DNA of 64,000 nucleotides from Cantharellus purpuraceus. Taxonomy: Eukaryota > Basidiomycota > Agaricomycetes > Cantharellales > Hydnaceae. Below, in pieces: positions 14,301 through 27,539 of the stretch (positions are counted from its first letter, which is position 1; every line of letters starts with the position of its first letter). The stretch spans positions 744,001 to 808,000 of the forward strand of contig JALBUN010000004.1 of assembly GCA_025174535.1 (NCBI GenBank), given 5' to 3'. The notes below the pieces were generated by a model that made no database searches, had not been told where the DNA came from, and worked only from the letters and a program-made list of their open reading frames with translations. The position numbers and the translations under genes were made by a program.

Positions 14301-16383
14301 ATCCACGTACCTCGTGTCGTCCCATTACCCTCGCCATCCCAGGAGACCGCCTTCAAGAGTAGCGAACACTGGGTCAGTGACGACGGTAAAATTGCCCACA
14401 CGACACTCCCTGTGCTCGGGCCGTACGACGTCGCGGTCAATGTCTCGCACTGGTCCTCTCTCGATGTCAACTTCCCTCGCGCCTTTATGGGAACCATCAC
14501 TGACAACGGCGAGTCCGAGTTTACTTTGGGCGACTGGGTCATGGGCATCACCGATGCGAAGATTTCGAATCGACTGGTCGTGCAAGCTGGCTCCGTTGTT
14601 CCTTGCCAGCCCAAGCACTGCGACATTCTCTGCGATGCGCCTGGTTTAGCTACAGCTGTTCTGGCATTAGGTCCGGGTACTCTTCGTCGTCCTGGACGCC
14701 TTGCTGCGATCCGACATGCCTTGATTTGCGATGCGCATACCCCTGTGGGACAAGCTGCGGCTCGATTCTACGTGCAACTTGGCCTCGATGTCTTCTGCAT
14801 TGCCGAAGGTGATGCGGTCGCTCTGTCGAAGTCTCTCGATGTGCCCGTTGGCCGCGTCTCCGTTGCCTCGAACGCTACTTGGGTCGCTCGACAGCGCTGC
14901 CTTTACGATGTTGTCCTCTCCGGAGCACGCAGCAAACCTGACGTGCAAGTAGTTAACCAGCTCATCACTCCGCGTGGCATCCTCCACCTCTGGAACGGCG
15001 AGCAGCGTGGCCTGGCGCACGACCTAGAGCATGATCCTTGGAACGTCGCCCTTGCGCTGGAAGTCGCCTTGAAAGCCATCCCCGAGACATTCAGAAGCGC
15101 GACTCCTCCAGTGGCAATTGCTGACGCCGCGCCAATCTCGCCTGGGACGCTTGCTCCGTCTGTCGCCCCGTTATTCGACGGTCGAAAGACATATTTACTC
15201 ATCGGTGGTATTGGTGGTCTGGGAGTGCAGCTGGCGCTCTGGATGTATGAGGTACGCATCGAGATAGTCATCGATAACTTGAAGCTAACTCCTGTGATAG
15301 AATGGTGCACGCGACATTGTCCTGACGTCGCGTCGCGGTCGTGAGTCACTGCGTCGCACGAACCAGATAGCCAGTCTTCGCACCGTCCAGTACCTGGAGC
15401 GCCTGCCAGATCTTTCGCTGTCACTCGAAGCCGTGGATGCCAGCGACTACGATGCCACTGCCAAGCTGATCAAGTCACTTCAAAAGCCGATTGGCGGCTG
15501 TCTTCTCATGTCGCTCGTCTTATCAGACAAGTCGTTCACCAATCAAACGGAAGACGACTTTGAGAAGGTCTTTGATGCAAAGACGGCTGCTTTCCAGAAT
15601 TTGGCACACTGCACGGATGTCTCGTCCTTTGACTTTTTCGTCTCGTTCTCGTCGGTGGCAGCACTGTTTGGCAGTGCCGGTCAGTCTAATTATACGAGGT
15701 ATGTGGGCGGTTGGCTGTTTCTCGTCCTACGACTAACGATTTGCTTTAGCGCGTCGTCCTCTCTGGAAGGTATGACGAGCAAGTTGCGGAATGCATTCTC
15801 GCTCGTCGTTCCCGGAATTATAGACAGCGGCTGGCTAGTCCGTGACCAGCGCGGCGATCACTCGCGCTCGAGCCATCTCTTGCAGTGGGGCATGTCGACA
15901 CGTGGTATGTTGTAATTTATTTTTTCCGCCTATGACGCGCGTCACTTACAGAGCACCCCAGAACTGTGCGATTGTCTCGCAGATGGCATACGGAAACTGA
16001 CACATGGCAAATTCGAGCAATATGTACCGGACTTGCAGTGGAACCTTGTGCGCGCAGACATGGGCGCCATGCCTTCGTTCCAACACCTGTGCGTCGCGGA
16101 GCGTGCTGCCGCGGGTGCGGGTTTGGGACAGGAGGATGGAGAGGCGAAGTGCGACTTGGAGGAGCTGGTCCGGTCGGCGCTGAGCATCGCGGCGGAGGAT
16201 TTTTCGTCAGCGGTGCCACTGACTGCATACGGGCTCGACTCGCTCGTAGCGGTGCGTCTGGCGGCGGCGATCCGGGCACAAACAGGGCTCAAGGTGACGC
16301 AGCTGCAACTTCTCGCGGATATGACGTTAGACGATCTCGAACGGCGGATAGAGGATTTGTCGTTGGAGTCGGAACTGGAGTAA
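8392..16383 (+). CDS. highly reducing type I polyketide synthase (KS-AT-DH-cMT-ψER-KR-ACP)
   Basis: Iterative fungal PKS of 2349 aa. Seventeen exons: 8392-8439, 8490-8620, 8685-8919, 8982-9187, 9243-9411, 9499-9646, 9705-9807, 9864-11877, 11932-12182, 12249-12466, 12528-12814, 12872-13042, 13102-13652, 13709-15251, 15301-15698, 15750-15904, 15962-16383. All introns are GT-AG and the frame closes at every junction. KS: Cys175 in DTACSSSL, His310 in EMHATGT, His348 in GNLGHLE. AT: Ser633 in GHSAG. DH: His946 in LAGHVV and Asp1114 in ILDAVFH. C-methyltransferase: SAM motif LEVGCGTG at about 1379-1386. Residues about 1700-1960 resemble an ER whose nucleotide loop reads HTPVGQAA, so ER is probably inactive. 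[12 protein letters not shown] at about 2007-2016 and Tyr2156 in QSNYTS. ACP: Ser2303 in YGLDSL. There is no thioesterase or reductase, so release must be spontaneous or in trans. The set fits a C-methylated polyene or partly reduced chain, as in basidiomycete polyene synthases; the product is inferred. Confidence 0.93.
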
Positions 16384-19300
16384 TGATGTGTTTTTTTTGT
16401 TTATTACCTTTCGTCTTCACCCAATTTTCTCCCATTGTGGTCTCTGGATTGCTTACACTTATCACACGACTAACTTTTTTTCATTTTCTTTGTCTCTTTT
16501 TCCCGTCCCTCATATTTTTTTTTTCGTGTATTTCTGTCATCTTCTCATTCTCCAACATTCAATTGTATCGCGACATTTTCGTTTTCGCGGCGCCACCCTC
16601 ACTGCATTTTCTCGATAGACTTCATCGATAGTGGACCATAGGGGCGAAGAAAAGTCATGCAAGTTGTTTTATTACTCCACACTGATCTTCAAGTTCTAGA
16701 AGTAGACTTGAACTAGGGTGGCAATACAATATACTCTAATGCGCTTTAATGGTTGTGTGGAAGTGTGATCATGGTGTAGTGTTTGTGACGAACTTAGGGC
16801 CTGGATTACGAATGAGGGGATAGGACTATGCCTACTCATGCAATGTGAACAAATGGCGGCGGCAATATGATCCCTGAGACAATCAGTGCCAGTGCACGGA
16901 TTCGGAGCTACCGGGCTCATTAATGATCGCGTGCTGCTTCGAGTTCTGGCGGGAGTAAAAGAGCATGAGAAGGAAGGAAGCTGAGATGTGGGCCTTTTGA
17001 TCCGTGTTGGGGGTTGTATAGTAGAAGAGGGAAGGGAAGTCTTTCTTTACATCATATGCCCTGGTTTAGGAAAGTGTTGGGAGGTCGTATATGAATCCCG
17101 GGGGTGTCAGCCCAGCTTAGCCCAGGTGTAAGCCCAGCTTGATTCAGTCCAGCTCCCCGGTGGCTGGGCTGGAAGGAGGAGGCGCAGATAGATGTGCGGG
17201 GGAAGTGAGGGCGAGGGCGATGATTGGGTTCGGCAGTCTTCGATGTGTTGGAAGTACATGCGCCCTTCCGTGCACCCCGGAGATCACATACATTCATCCA
17301 TCCGGATCACGTATTAATTTGTGTCGGGTTTTTTTTTTTTTTACTTTCATTGCTGTTGCAGGAAGGTGGGGGAACCCGAGAATGCTTGCGTGAATGAATG
17401 AACGGATGGATGGGTTCCAACGACAAGGAAGGGGCGTTTATGAGGGGTTTGGCTGGGGTTTGATGTTAGCGCTACTATATCAGTGATAAAAGTGATCGAG
17501 TGACAAGGGTGATGGTGCATGGCTTTGGTGTATTGAGACGCAGAAGGGATCAGCGACGGGGCGGTATTTCTTGTGGCGACTGGTGGTGTTATGGGAGAGA
17601 TGGCGCCAGCGGGGTCGCTATGACATTGTTGAGTCTGTGGAGGGCCTGGGGGGATGGAGAGGACGTGGGAGTGTTCTTCGGTGTCAGAACGTACAGAGTG
17701 GTCGCGGGGGCGGTAAAGTCTTATATAGGATGATGGCGGGTAGCTCATGTCCTGTGTCTGAGTTGTGTCTTGTTATCGTGTACTGCTCACGCCTGAATGA
17801 ATCCCCAGTGTGAATTGGGGCTGGACCGACTGGAGTGGAGGGAAGGGGGTGTAGAGCTATGCTGGGGAACAAAGTTATATTGGGTATATAGTATTATAGC
17901 AGGATGACAGCGGGCACTTCATGTCCTGTCGTGTCGTTGTGTCGTATGTTCCTGCCGAGTTTTGCATCAGTGTGCCACGCCTCCCGTTCCTGAACGCTCC
18001 ACACATGAGTAGTAAACTCACGTGCACGTAAAGAAATCGTAAAGTGTGCTGTACGTATACAGACTGAGACGAGCAATAGGGTTGTCGCCATCAAACGGTG
18101 GGCCATTCTCCCCATTCCTGGACGTCGCGGTACTGATGCGCCAGATCGCACCATACGTACGAACCGGTGAGGCCTATGCACGGGGGACCCCCCCCCTTTT
18201 TTTGGTGACATGAGGATGCCCATGAGATTGTACATGGCGTGTCTACTTGCGTTGCGCCGGTGTGTTCCTGGTCACCGGTCTGGCCATGCACCACGCACCA
18301 CGCATACTCTGGCACGTGAAACAGGATCGCCTCCCCCCCCCCGCACGGCCGAAACAACAGAAGAGCACGCCACCCATGACCGGCCCGGGCGACACGGCAC
18401 CCATGATGATGCAGTACTGTGCATCGCACCACAGATTCCGCCGTGTCCCTTACGCACATTGGTGTCGTTCGATGGGTGGGGGGGACCGAGGTGTCTGGGG
18501 ATACCGTGACAACCATGTGTCAGTGGATGGCCAGCTTCTGATTCCACCGTCACCGTCAAACAGTTCCCCGGTTTTCGCGGAGTGATGATATGGTAGTATC
18601 GTGTGCATCGCGCCCGCTGCATTTCCCCATGACGCTGGCAGTAAGTGAGCGAGCTAGCAGGCGGGGGGCCCACGATCCCACCGCCGCATCGAATCAATCG
18701 CCCTCCCCTCCCCCAAATGTGTGGACGACGATGGCGGGGAGTCGTGATGGTGTGCATCGCGCTGCACAGCAGCTGATGATGCCGGTGTGTTCCTGGCGTG
18801 GCGATGCGTGGATGGGCAGGCTGGCATTGGGTTTGCGCAGGATCGCCAAAACACGCGTCACAACGGCGCGTTGGTATCATGCGCGTGTTTTTTCAGGTGA
18901 ACGAGGAGAGACGTCGTGCGTCGATATTATTTTCCCCCCAGTGGCTCTGGGTGCAAGGACAGGGCCCCCGGAGTAGGAGGGGGAGGGGCTATACGAGGGT
19001 ACATTACCAGAGGCGGAAGACTCGGAGGTGTTATTTGAAAATTCGGATATGAATATGAAATATGATGCACCGCGATTTGCATGCCTTGATGCTTATTATT
19101 GCGACGGGTGTCGTCCAGACGATGAGCTTCTGTCACACCGTGCGCACACGGGAAAGAAAAAAACGGCGAAACAAAAGGAATACAATCGCCTGCAAATTAC
19201 AACGGCAATGACCAGCAAAAATCAGACGTATATAAATGGCATGATCAGCGGTGGATCGAGATGTATCGGGCATCGGGGTCTTTACAAGGCATCCCTTCCG

Positions 19301-20998
19301 ATTGAATACCTTGATGAATACAAGCCAGTTCTGGTCGGTTTAGCCGCGACCCTTTCGCGGACAAGGATCAAAAGCTCGGAGGATCGACGTCCGGGAGTGT
19401 TGAGGTGCCGCAGCATCAGGACCAGGGTGGGCTTTGCAGGGCGGGCTGCCGGATGCTTGGAGTAGCTGCCTCAGAGCTACCAGTAGCGGGTGCTACGCGC
19501 ATACAAAAACAAGGGGATTGAGCCATAGCTAGTCGAGCCTGAGAAACACGACAACGCTCGCCACCAACCACTCCATGACAGGGTTAGTTAGGGTAGCAGC
19601 ACTGACACCGGCACGCGTACGCGCACAATCTGTCACTGCTAGCTGGCAATTCATCACCGTCGCTAACCGCAACTACAGCGTCCCGAACCGAATACACGTA
19701 CGTAGTCACCACCCCTTTTCCGGAGAAGAGGGGGTTCTGGAGGTACTAGTTGTACCCTTGTAACAATGCTTCCACGACTGCCCCCCATTGTATTCTTGTC
19801 CTTGTGTCGCCCCGAAAACCACATCAACGACCTTGCAAGCGCCGTAGCCGGCTAACGCATGCATGCCTTCACAGATGAAATTCACAAGGGATTGCCGGTG
19901 ATTGGAAAGGGTTGTTCTGACAAGTTCAGTTTTAGGGTTTGCTCTGCATCCACGAAATTAGGGTTAAGCTTCTTTCATCAGCCGCGCACGGCCGCTTCTC
20001 CATCTCAGCGCATCACCTCGGCCTCATCAGCCGCAACCCAGCCGAACCACCACATACATCATTGTCTTGCACTTGTTAGCTTCAAGCCTCACACTCTAAA
20101 GGAATCAAATCCATTCCTTCACCCAATCATAAACACACAAAATCGGTAACGAACGAACAAATGCCCTAAAACACCGTAATACTTTCTCTCTCTCTTTTTT
20201 TTGGTGGATGTGTATGTGAAGGGTTCGTGGATATGTACGTATGCACCAAGGGGCAAGTGGCATCAACTGTGTGTACGTGCTGTACAGATGTGACGGGTGG
20301 GTATCGGAAAAGCCCGACACATCGGCTGAGCAGCCGAACCAGATGCCAGGCACGGCAGAACGGCAAGCCAGCGAGGGAGCACGACGAGGGAAGGAAAAAC
20401 GAATGTGAGCGTGCGAGTGAGCGTAGGAGAAAGGTGGATCGCTAAAACTACAAATTTCTGTCTGGGAATGTGGGCGCGAGACAAGAGGCGAGGAGAGAAG
20501 AGAGAGAAAGAATGAGAAATGGAGAGGTAAAAGGTTATGAAGACTCGGAAAGAACGGGAGGGAGAAAGCCTCCCGGATCCGGGAGAAAATGGGAGGGAGA
20601 TAAAAGGTCATGTACGCTATAGAGGCAACGGGATGCCCGAAAGCAAGGCGAGAGCGAGGACAAAGCAAGTGGCGAGACTGATAGAGAGAGAGAAATGTAG
20701 AGGAAGCGGGATAATGGAATGGGATATGGAAGGGAGGAAAACGTGTAAAGTGCAGAGATGCGGGGGCCGGAGGACTCCCTTTCTCTATCTACCCAGGCCC
20801 TTGCGTCGCCGTCACCGTCGTCGTCTTGCTCGCCGTTCATGGCCACAACGCCCCCCGTCGCCTCCATATCCGCACGCACGTCCCGTCCATCCACCCGCGA
20901 ATAACGCGAAACATAATCCTATACCACCACTTCCTCCACAAAAAAAAAAAAAAAAAAGAAAAAAATTAGAACCAACACTCCAGAGCCTCTCCCTCCTT
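16384..20998. other. intergenic region between PKS and 7-TM gene
   Basis: No supportable gene was found. The first 200 bp after the PKS stop are T/CT-rich and probably include its 3' UTR. Short inverted repeats built on cagcccagc / gctgggctg lie at 17108-17116 and 17163-17171. A diverged repeat pair lies at about 17722-17946 and is listed separately. 18.2-18.9 kb holds long C and G runs and recurring gtgcatcgc words. 20.4-20.8 kb is purine-rich, followed by an A tract at about 20940-20957. An open frame at 19028-19465 (145 codons) has no recognisable feature. Confidence 0.4.
17722..17946. repeat. diverged direct repeat pair (about 55-60 bp units)
   Basis: Two segments, 17722-17780 and 17894-17946, share order and wording. 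Each has a tatata-like start, then aggatga, a cgggc/cgggt word, then tcatgtcctgt, then a gt-rich tail. Spacing is about 170 bp in direct orientation. The copies differ by substitutions and small indels, so the duplication is not recent. Confidence 0.5.
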
Positions 20999-22463
20999 CT
21001 AAACCGCATTCCACGATCCCCGCTCCTTCCGTGCCGTTATCGCAGAGTCATCCGTAAACGACGCGGCATCCACGTCGGTGTCGCGCTCCTTCACCGGAGT
21101 CCCCTCCTGATCCGTCTCTTTGTGCACCAGCTGTGTCACCGTCACGGCCAGAGGCTTCATGGGGTACTGCGATGAATGATGGTGAGTCTGGTAGGACCGC
21201 GAACCATCAACAATTCCCGATGGCGGGTTTTGCGTTGTGTGCACGCCAGAGGCACCGCCGTGTGCAATACTGTGGCGGGGAAAAGCATCGAGAGTCAGCG
21301 CAAAGGGAGGGAAAAAAGGGAGGAAAAACGACGTACCCAAGGGCGATGCGCACAATGATAAGGTTGAACACGATACTGATGATCGGGAACATCTGCAAAC
21401 GGTGAATGCGTCAGGAACGAGATGTACAACACGTCGCGCAAAGCAACTCACGCCATCGAGTGCAGGGTATTGCGCGTTGCTGCCGAGCAGGTAGACCGTG
21501 AGGAGTGTGATGCACGAGATCGAGTAAATAGCACCAGATTCGACCACCACGATCACGACCGGGAGGAGCGTTTGCTGCCCAGAGAAACGCGCCACCTTTC
21601 TCGTCGTGAACCAGATTCGCACAGCGATTAGCGCTGGGGAGGACACATGGTCAGATTTGAGTGTTTGGAATGCCGAAAAAGACTTACAGGTGCAGCAAAC
21701 GTTGGTAGCAAGCGTGAGGGTGAAGAAGGTGGTGATCCAGGCACTGAGTGTCACGGCGAACACGTCACCATCGCGCAAGATCGCACAGTTGTACACGACG
21801 CCAATACCAGTCACTGTGCGCGAGGCCAAGTTAGCGGGACGCAGAATACACGTAGGGCGCAGACATGAGACGGACCTAGGGTGGAGACGACGGAAAGCGC
21901 GGGAAGTGCGACGGCCCATACACGGTTCCAGACGACGTAGCACCGATATGTCTGCAGGCGGGTGAGCCGGGGCGGCAAAGGGGAAGAGCTGGGGCGTCAC
22001 TCACGGCAAAGCTGTCGGCGAGGACAGTCTGGATGACGAATATGGCTGTTTTGAAGACGTGGGACCAGATGAAAAGCTTGTTAAAGTAGGCGACGGGGCC
22101 TCCTTTGGCATCGCGCTGGGTGATGAAGCCCTCGAGGATGCGGGAAAGGTCGATGGCGAGGTGCTAGAGGGAAGGCGGGTGAGTGGGAGCGGGGTGTATG
22201 GGTATATGCGTGCACTGACGATGGTGCCAAAGAGCATCATGAGAGAAGAGGTAACGACGAGACGCTTGTTAAGGTGCTCGCTTTTGCGGTGGTAGATGAG
22301 GACCCAGATGGTGACGACAAAGAGAAGCACGGAGACGCCTGTGGGGGTGTTAGGGAGGAAGAGAAGGAGGGGGAGAGGACGGACCATAGAGGAGAGACTC
22401 GAGGAAGAAGGCGATGAGCTCTGCCTTGTCGATGGGGAGGTTGTCGTTGATGTTGGGGATCAT
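20999..22463 (-). CDS. multi-pass (7-TM type) membrane protein, basidiomycete-expanded family
   Basis: 355 aa in eight exons: 22463-22385, 22338-22220, 22163-22005, 21951-21876, 21813-21688, 21633-21452, 21392-21337, 21269-20999. All introns are GT-AG with matching phases. The start ATG at 22463 gives a short polar lead (MIPNINDNLPID) before the first membrane segment. About seven hydrophobic segments follow. The third exon ends in a segment leading to ADSFATYRCYVVWNR; a D..x..YRcyvVW signature after TM3-4 is typical of a large Agaricomycete membrane-protein family of unknown function. The C-terminal about 90 residues are hydrophilic, His/Ser/Thr-rich and probably cytosolic. A receptor-like role is sometimes suggested for the family, but nothing here proves it. 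It is transcribed towards the PKS terminus, and there is no evidence that it belongs to a PKS cluster. Confidence 0.82.
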
Positions 22464-23692
22464 GGTGTGGAGGGGGGTCTCTGGAGGGAGAAACACTGGA
22501 GGTGGTGGTGGCTTATATGCGATAAGGGAACAAGCGGGCAAGGACCGGCGCCAATGAGGACGAATGCGAGAATTCGAAGATCCCTCGTCTAGCCATACAT
22601 ATAATCGCTTCCGCGCCTCAAGGGGAGTGGGTTCTCTGTTTTTTTCCAATCTCCGACAAAGGGATGAACGTGAGACTGTGACCTGTCACGTGTCCACCCC
22701 ATTCTGGCACCACGTCCCTCGACGCCCATCTCCGAGGCTCAGAATCACACTCAGCCCAAGGCGCTCCTCGCCTCTCCTATTAGGAAGTCCACCTCTTCCC
22801 GGCCACACGGCTACGCCTTTAATTCCCGTAACCCAATCTAACCTGCCTTTTTCAGCTCACCCCAACATCCCCGTCAATCACCGTATCCAGCTCCTTACAC
22901 CCATCCGCGCTGGCACAGGGCAAGTCCCCGGCCAGCCCCCCGGTTCATGTTCCATTTCGCCTCTGGCCCGCATCAGACCCATCTGATGCAATCTTTCCCC
23001 GCGTCGACGGAAACGCCCAGACGATTCCAGACGCTAGAACACCTGCTCTCTTGGTAACAAAACCACTTTGAATTTACGACTAGCGACCCCGTTTGTGTAT
23101 TATATACTCCGGCACACTGTCAACCGCATATCGCGCCGGTTATCACCCCATATGTAACGAACCTTATATGCTCTGATTCAAGCTTAAACCCCAGCTTTAA
23201 TTGGTGTTTTCTTATGAATATTGACTACCTCCAGGGACGCGCCGTCACCACCACTGCAAGAAGCTCCCAATTCATCGAACCCGTTCGCGTGCGGCGAAGC
23301 ACCGCCCAGTTCATTCAGTCGCGAAACATGACATGCATACGCGCCAACGTAACAAGCTTGCTTGCAACGGCGAAGCACGCCGCATATGTATATAGTTCTG
23401 TGTAATACATAAACACCGCCCGCGCATCTGCACCTGGGACATCCATAAAATGCTCAGAAATGCGTTTGTAACATACTAGTACGTATCCAAGTCCACCGTC
23501 ACTCCCGCACTGGTACCGAAAGCAGCCCTGAGGGACCGGCGAAAATTACCCCAAAAGTCTGAAGCGCGTGCGTGCGATGCATCATGCACTGGATATCTAG
23601 GGATGTGTGGGGAAATAATCATGATGGGGTATCACCCCATTATTGCCATGGGATGATAATGAAGATCTACGAACCGCCACTGTCTCTGCGAT

Positions 23693-23997
23693 GAGCGCGC
23701 ATCTACGATTTGGTTCGACACGTTGGCGGGGTGGTACTCGAGACATCGATCGAAGACCTTCTCCCCACCAAAAAAAAAAATCAGAGAGAAACCACATCAC
23801 GAGTCTCGTGAGACATTTGAGGACTGTCTTCTACCGCTGCACTGAGCGCGCATCTACGATTGGTTCGACACGGTTTGGTGCTCGAAACATCAGGCTTATC
23901 GATCGAAGACCTTCTCCCCCTCAATAAAAAAAATTCAGAAGAGAAACCACATCGCGATGCTCGTGAGACATTTGAGGACTGTCTTCCACCGCCACCG
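23693..23997. repeat. tandem direct duplication, period 151 bp
   Basis: Copy 1 spans 23693-23843 and copy 2 spans 23844-about 23997. Both start gagcgcgcatctacga, continue through ggttcgacac, then atcgatcgaagaccttctcc, then an A tract with tcaga, then gagaaaccacatc. Both end with tttgaggactgtctt and a ccgc word. They differ by a few substitutions and small indels, mostly in the A tract and the middle. The bases before copy 1 (gaaccgccactg) resemble the unit's end, suggesting a third, truncated unit. Confidence 0.85.
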
Positions 23998-26900
23998 TAT
24001 ACAACTGCTCGCGAGTCACCGTCGAACACATCTGCACGGCTGGAACTTCACCACAGATCGTTTTTTTTCTTGCCGGCTTTTCCTTATCCCGTTGGCCTCG
24101 CGGTAGATATCGGTACCGCGGGCATCACTCTGATACCACCACGGCGTCCCAGTCTCTGATATGGATCCCGGAAGACGATTAGAAAAGCCACTGAGCCTGC
24201 TTACAGACCGACGCGGCAGACGGGACAGAGATCCCCCATCACGATCGATCAACGGCGCATCTCCTCCGTGTTAACTTGATCCAGATGACGGACGGCGATG
24301 CGCCTTGGATGCCGCAGGCTCAGGCTCCCGTTCGGACTCGTCGCCCCCACCGCGCCGGGCTGTAGGGCGGTCCAGGGCCAGATCCGTCCCCGCTGCCCCT
24401 CGGCTCATCGACATCCATCTGACTTTTTTTTTTTTTTTTTCGTGGCTTTTCGGGCTCTCTCTCTCTCTCTCTTTTTCTCGCTTATGGAAGCACTGCCAGT
24501 GGTCCCCGTGTTGCGCATCACTGGTTCTGTCCTGCTCCCAGGCATTGCCACCGGACCACCTGCGCCTCGGCCAGACTCCCCCCCCCCCACCCACTCTCCA
24601 TACCCACTCCCCATTACCCAACATCCCACCTCCCATCTCTCCATCTCCCAATGCCCATCTCCCATCGTCTCCTCCCTCACTACCCGCCCCACCCCCCCTC
24701 CGGCTCAAGTCCCCTCTCGCGTCTCCCGCATCTAGATGCCCATCAATAACGCGTCACGGGACACAGCACTCCTCATTGGCCAGGTGCGCCGCCACACGAC
24801 ACAAAAAAAAAATCAACCCCGCCCCTCCACCGGAACGAAATCTCGATGAGACGATCACAACAATCACACCACACACACATACCCTGGCATGCCAGCATGA
24901 CGATACACGTGGGACGGAGAGCCTGGCCTATGGGCGTGCGTCCCGGCGTGGTCTCCGCGCTGTTGGTCCTACTATACTAATAGTACTGGGTGTACTAGTG
25001 CTGTGTGAGCCATGTTTGGCGTACTGACGTGTTCCCCACGTGGGGGAGCCCCGGGCCTGGTAACCCTGCCCAGCAATGCATCGATGATCGATGCCTGCAT
25101 ATAGTATGCTTTTTGTGGACTGCGCTAGACTACCTTGAGGGGGTCCGAGATCGACTGGGGGTCGCTGCCCGCTCCGCCGAATGTTGCATATATATATGTA
25201 AATCTTCAGCTTGAATCCTCGGTGTTTTTTTGGGTGCTAAGGATCTGGATTTTTATTCTATTTTTTTTTTTGGGGGGGCCGCGGGATGATCTGGGCTTTT
25301 GAATTTGAGATCTGAGAGCTGAGAGGGCTGAAAGCTGGAGCTGAAGTGGTGAGCTAAAGCCCGAGTGGGGGGGGTGTACGAAACGCGAGACCCGGGCTCG
25401 TGTTGTGAGTTGTTTTCGATCGTTCGAGGGCTCCAAGCTCCATCGTGATTCCTGTATGGAAGGCCAAACCTGTATCGTTGAAAATGCGCAGTGGCCGGCC
25501 AATGCAAACCGGACATCGGTTTCAAATCTGATTCTTTCTATCACGCTTCAGCACTGTTGGATGCTTGAGGCACTCAGTCTGTTTTGAAAAAAAAAAAAAA
25601 GCGTAGCATGTGCAGCCTATTACTCTCCCATCAATCAATCTACATGGCTCACCCGCAGATGTTTGCACCGTTCGACATTTTTGGTAAGGATATCTGACAC
25701 GGGTGTGTTCAACGTCTTCTTTGTGTCTGTTTTTCCTGTGCGTCTTTCTCTGGATAATTGCTGGGTAGATCCGTGCTCTCCGGCGCTGTGATATGCAGTG
25801 CCGGTGATGCTGTGAGCCCATGTTTCCTTGATCATTGCCCGAAACTGCTTCTCAAATGGCTTTGAGAAAATCTGCTCCACATTCTGGCGTGAGTTTTGGC
25901 GTGTAATTCGGGGTGAGTAGAGATCTGCCATGGCTCGTTCGCCACCGCTCGCTGTCTGGCACAGAAACATCCAGCTCCGCGTGGCACGACGTCCACTGGC
26001 ACGCTTCTAGCTGTGCAACTCCATCGGTCGCTATTTTTGTGCAAGTGGGTGCGCGTGCGCGTTTCTGTTTCAGAAGCGTGGCATCGAGATTGACATGTGA
26101 TTGACGCTTTATAGTTTTTGGCGCCACCGTCACGGTACAATACTATAATGCTGTCGACGTTCAATTTTCGATGTCGATGATATTCGATACACAGTCCACC
26201 TTCATGGTATTTCTCCCACCAACGTTGACAGTGACGTTGACATGAACGGTGTGGCGCTTTGCTTCACAGTACACTTGGAGGTGCCCACGGGCGGCTGTGT
26301 CCCCCACCTACGGTGCCATATATATACCAGCATCATTTACCATTCCTGGCCTCGAGTTCCCAGACGTCTAGGGGGGGGGGGGTTCGTCACTTTAGTTTGG
26401 ACAAGAAAGTTTTAGGCGTAGACTCGAATTTGACATCTTCCATCGAATCAATGACTTTATCCTGTCGGATTTCCAGTGGTCCCCCCCACCCCCCCGTCTC
26501 GGATGCAGCCAAGTGGTCCTTTGTGTCCTGTCGAACTTTAACTAGAAGCTTCAAACCCAAACACCCATGTTGTCCTTCGCAATTGAGCTCTCCGGGGCAT
26601 TGGCACCCTTGGGGGGATCGTAGTATCGCGGAGAGGCATAGGTCCCCATTCGATGTTCAACTCGATGCCCCATGTCTTGTTCTGTCTCTGTTCTTCGGTT
26701 TTGTTAATGGGAACAGCGTTACGCCTTTCCCGCATATCTATGGGAGCAGGGTTGAAGTCCATCTGAGATGATGCATCACACCTGTTATACAATTCAAGGG
26801 ATAAGTGGTTCGGATGGATGCATGCACGGCTCACGGGCATATCGCTGCCCAAGTATACAGGGCATGATGCTTTGATGTACGACGTGTAAGAACCGTCGGG

Positions 26901-27539
26901 TCCCCGGCCGTCGGGCGTACGTGCAGCTCACCACCAGTACCAAAAGCTCCGGTCATTTCACCGACTTCGAAGCTTCGTCACATCATTACATCGTGCATGA
27001 GATGTGTAGGTGCAAATATAGACAGCATGTACGGGCGTAGCGCGTACAATTCATGATATCAGCATCATATTCCACGGGAGGCGCTTTGAGCATTGAATAT
27101 TGAGTTCTACGTTTTGAGTTTGGGAAATCCGCTCTCTGTCTGCCAGGGGACCGGTGCAAGTCTTCCGAATGTATCAGCCAATATTGATGTCTTGATGCAC
27201 GAACGAATTGTTAATGATGAGATGATATATTAAGTCGTGCGGATTAACGCCGCGGCCGCGTAATCGTACCAGCGGTGGTGGCAGGAGTAGTATACTACCA
27301 CTGCAGGACTATGTACGTAAGTAGGCGCACGAAGTCCCCTCAGCGTCGATCATGGAAGGAAAAGAAACAGGACTGCATTTGTGTCTATGTCCCTGCACCG
27401 CGGAACAGAACACCAGCGCGGAACATGGAGGCAAGGGTAAATAGACCCATGGCCCTAAGGCGACTTTGGGCGGTCAAGAGTCTGTTTGCGGTGTAAGGGT
27501 GTCGGTGTTTACGAAAATGGGTATCTGCACTTCTATGTG

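Noticed and set aside
18272..18880. 202-codon minus-strand open frame rich in Pro, His, Arg and Cys
   Set aside because: Composition follows C/G runs and repeated gtgcatcgc words; no domain and no introns, unlike real genes here.
20537..21175. 212-codon plus-strand open frame
   Set aside because: The right part is antisense to the last exon of the 7-TM gene and the left part is purine-repeat DNA giving Arg/Lys/Glu-rich sequence.
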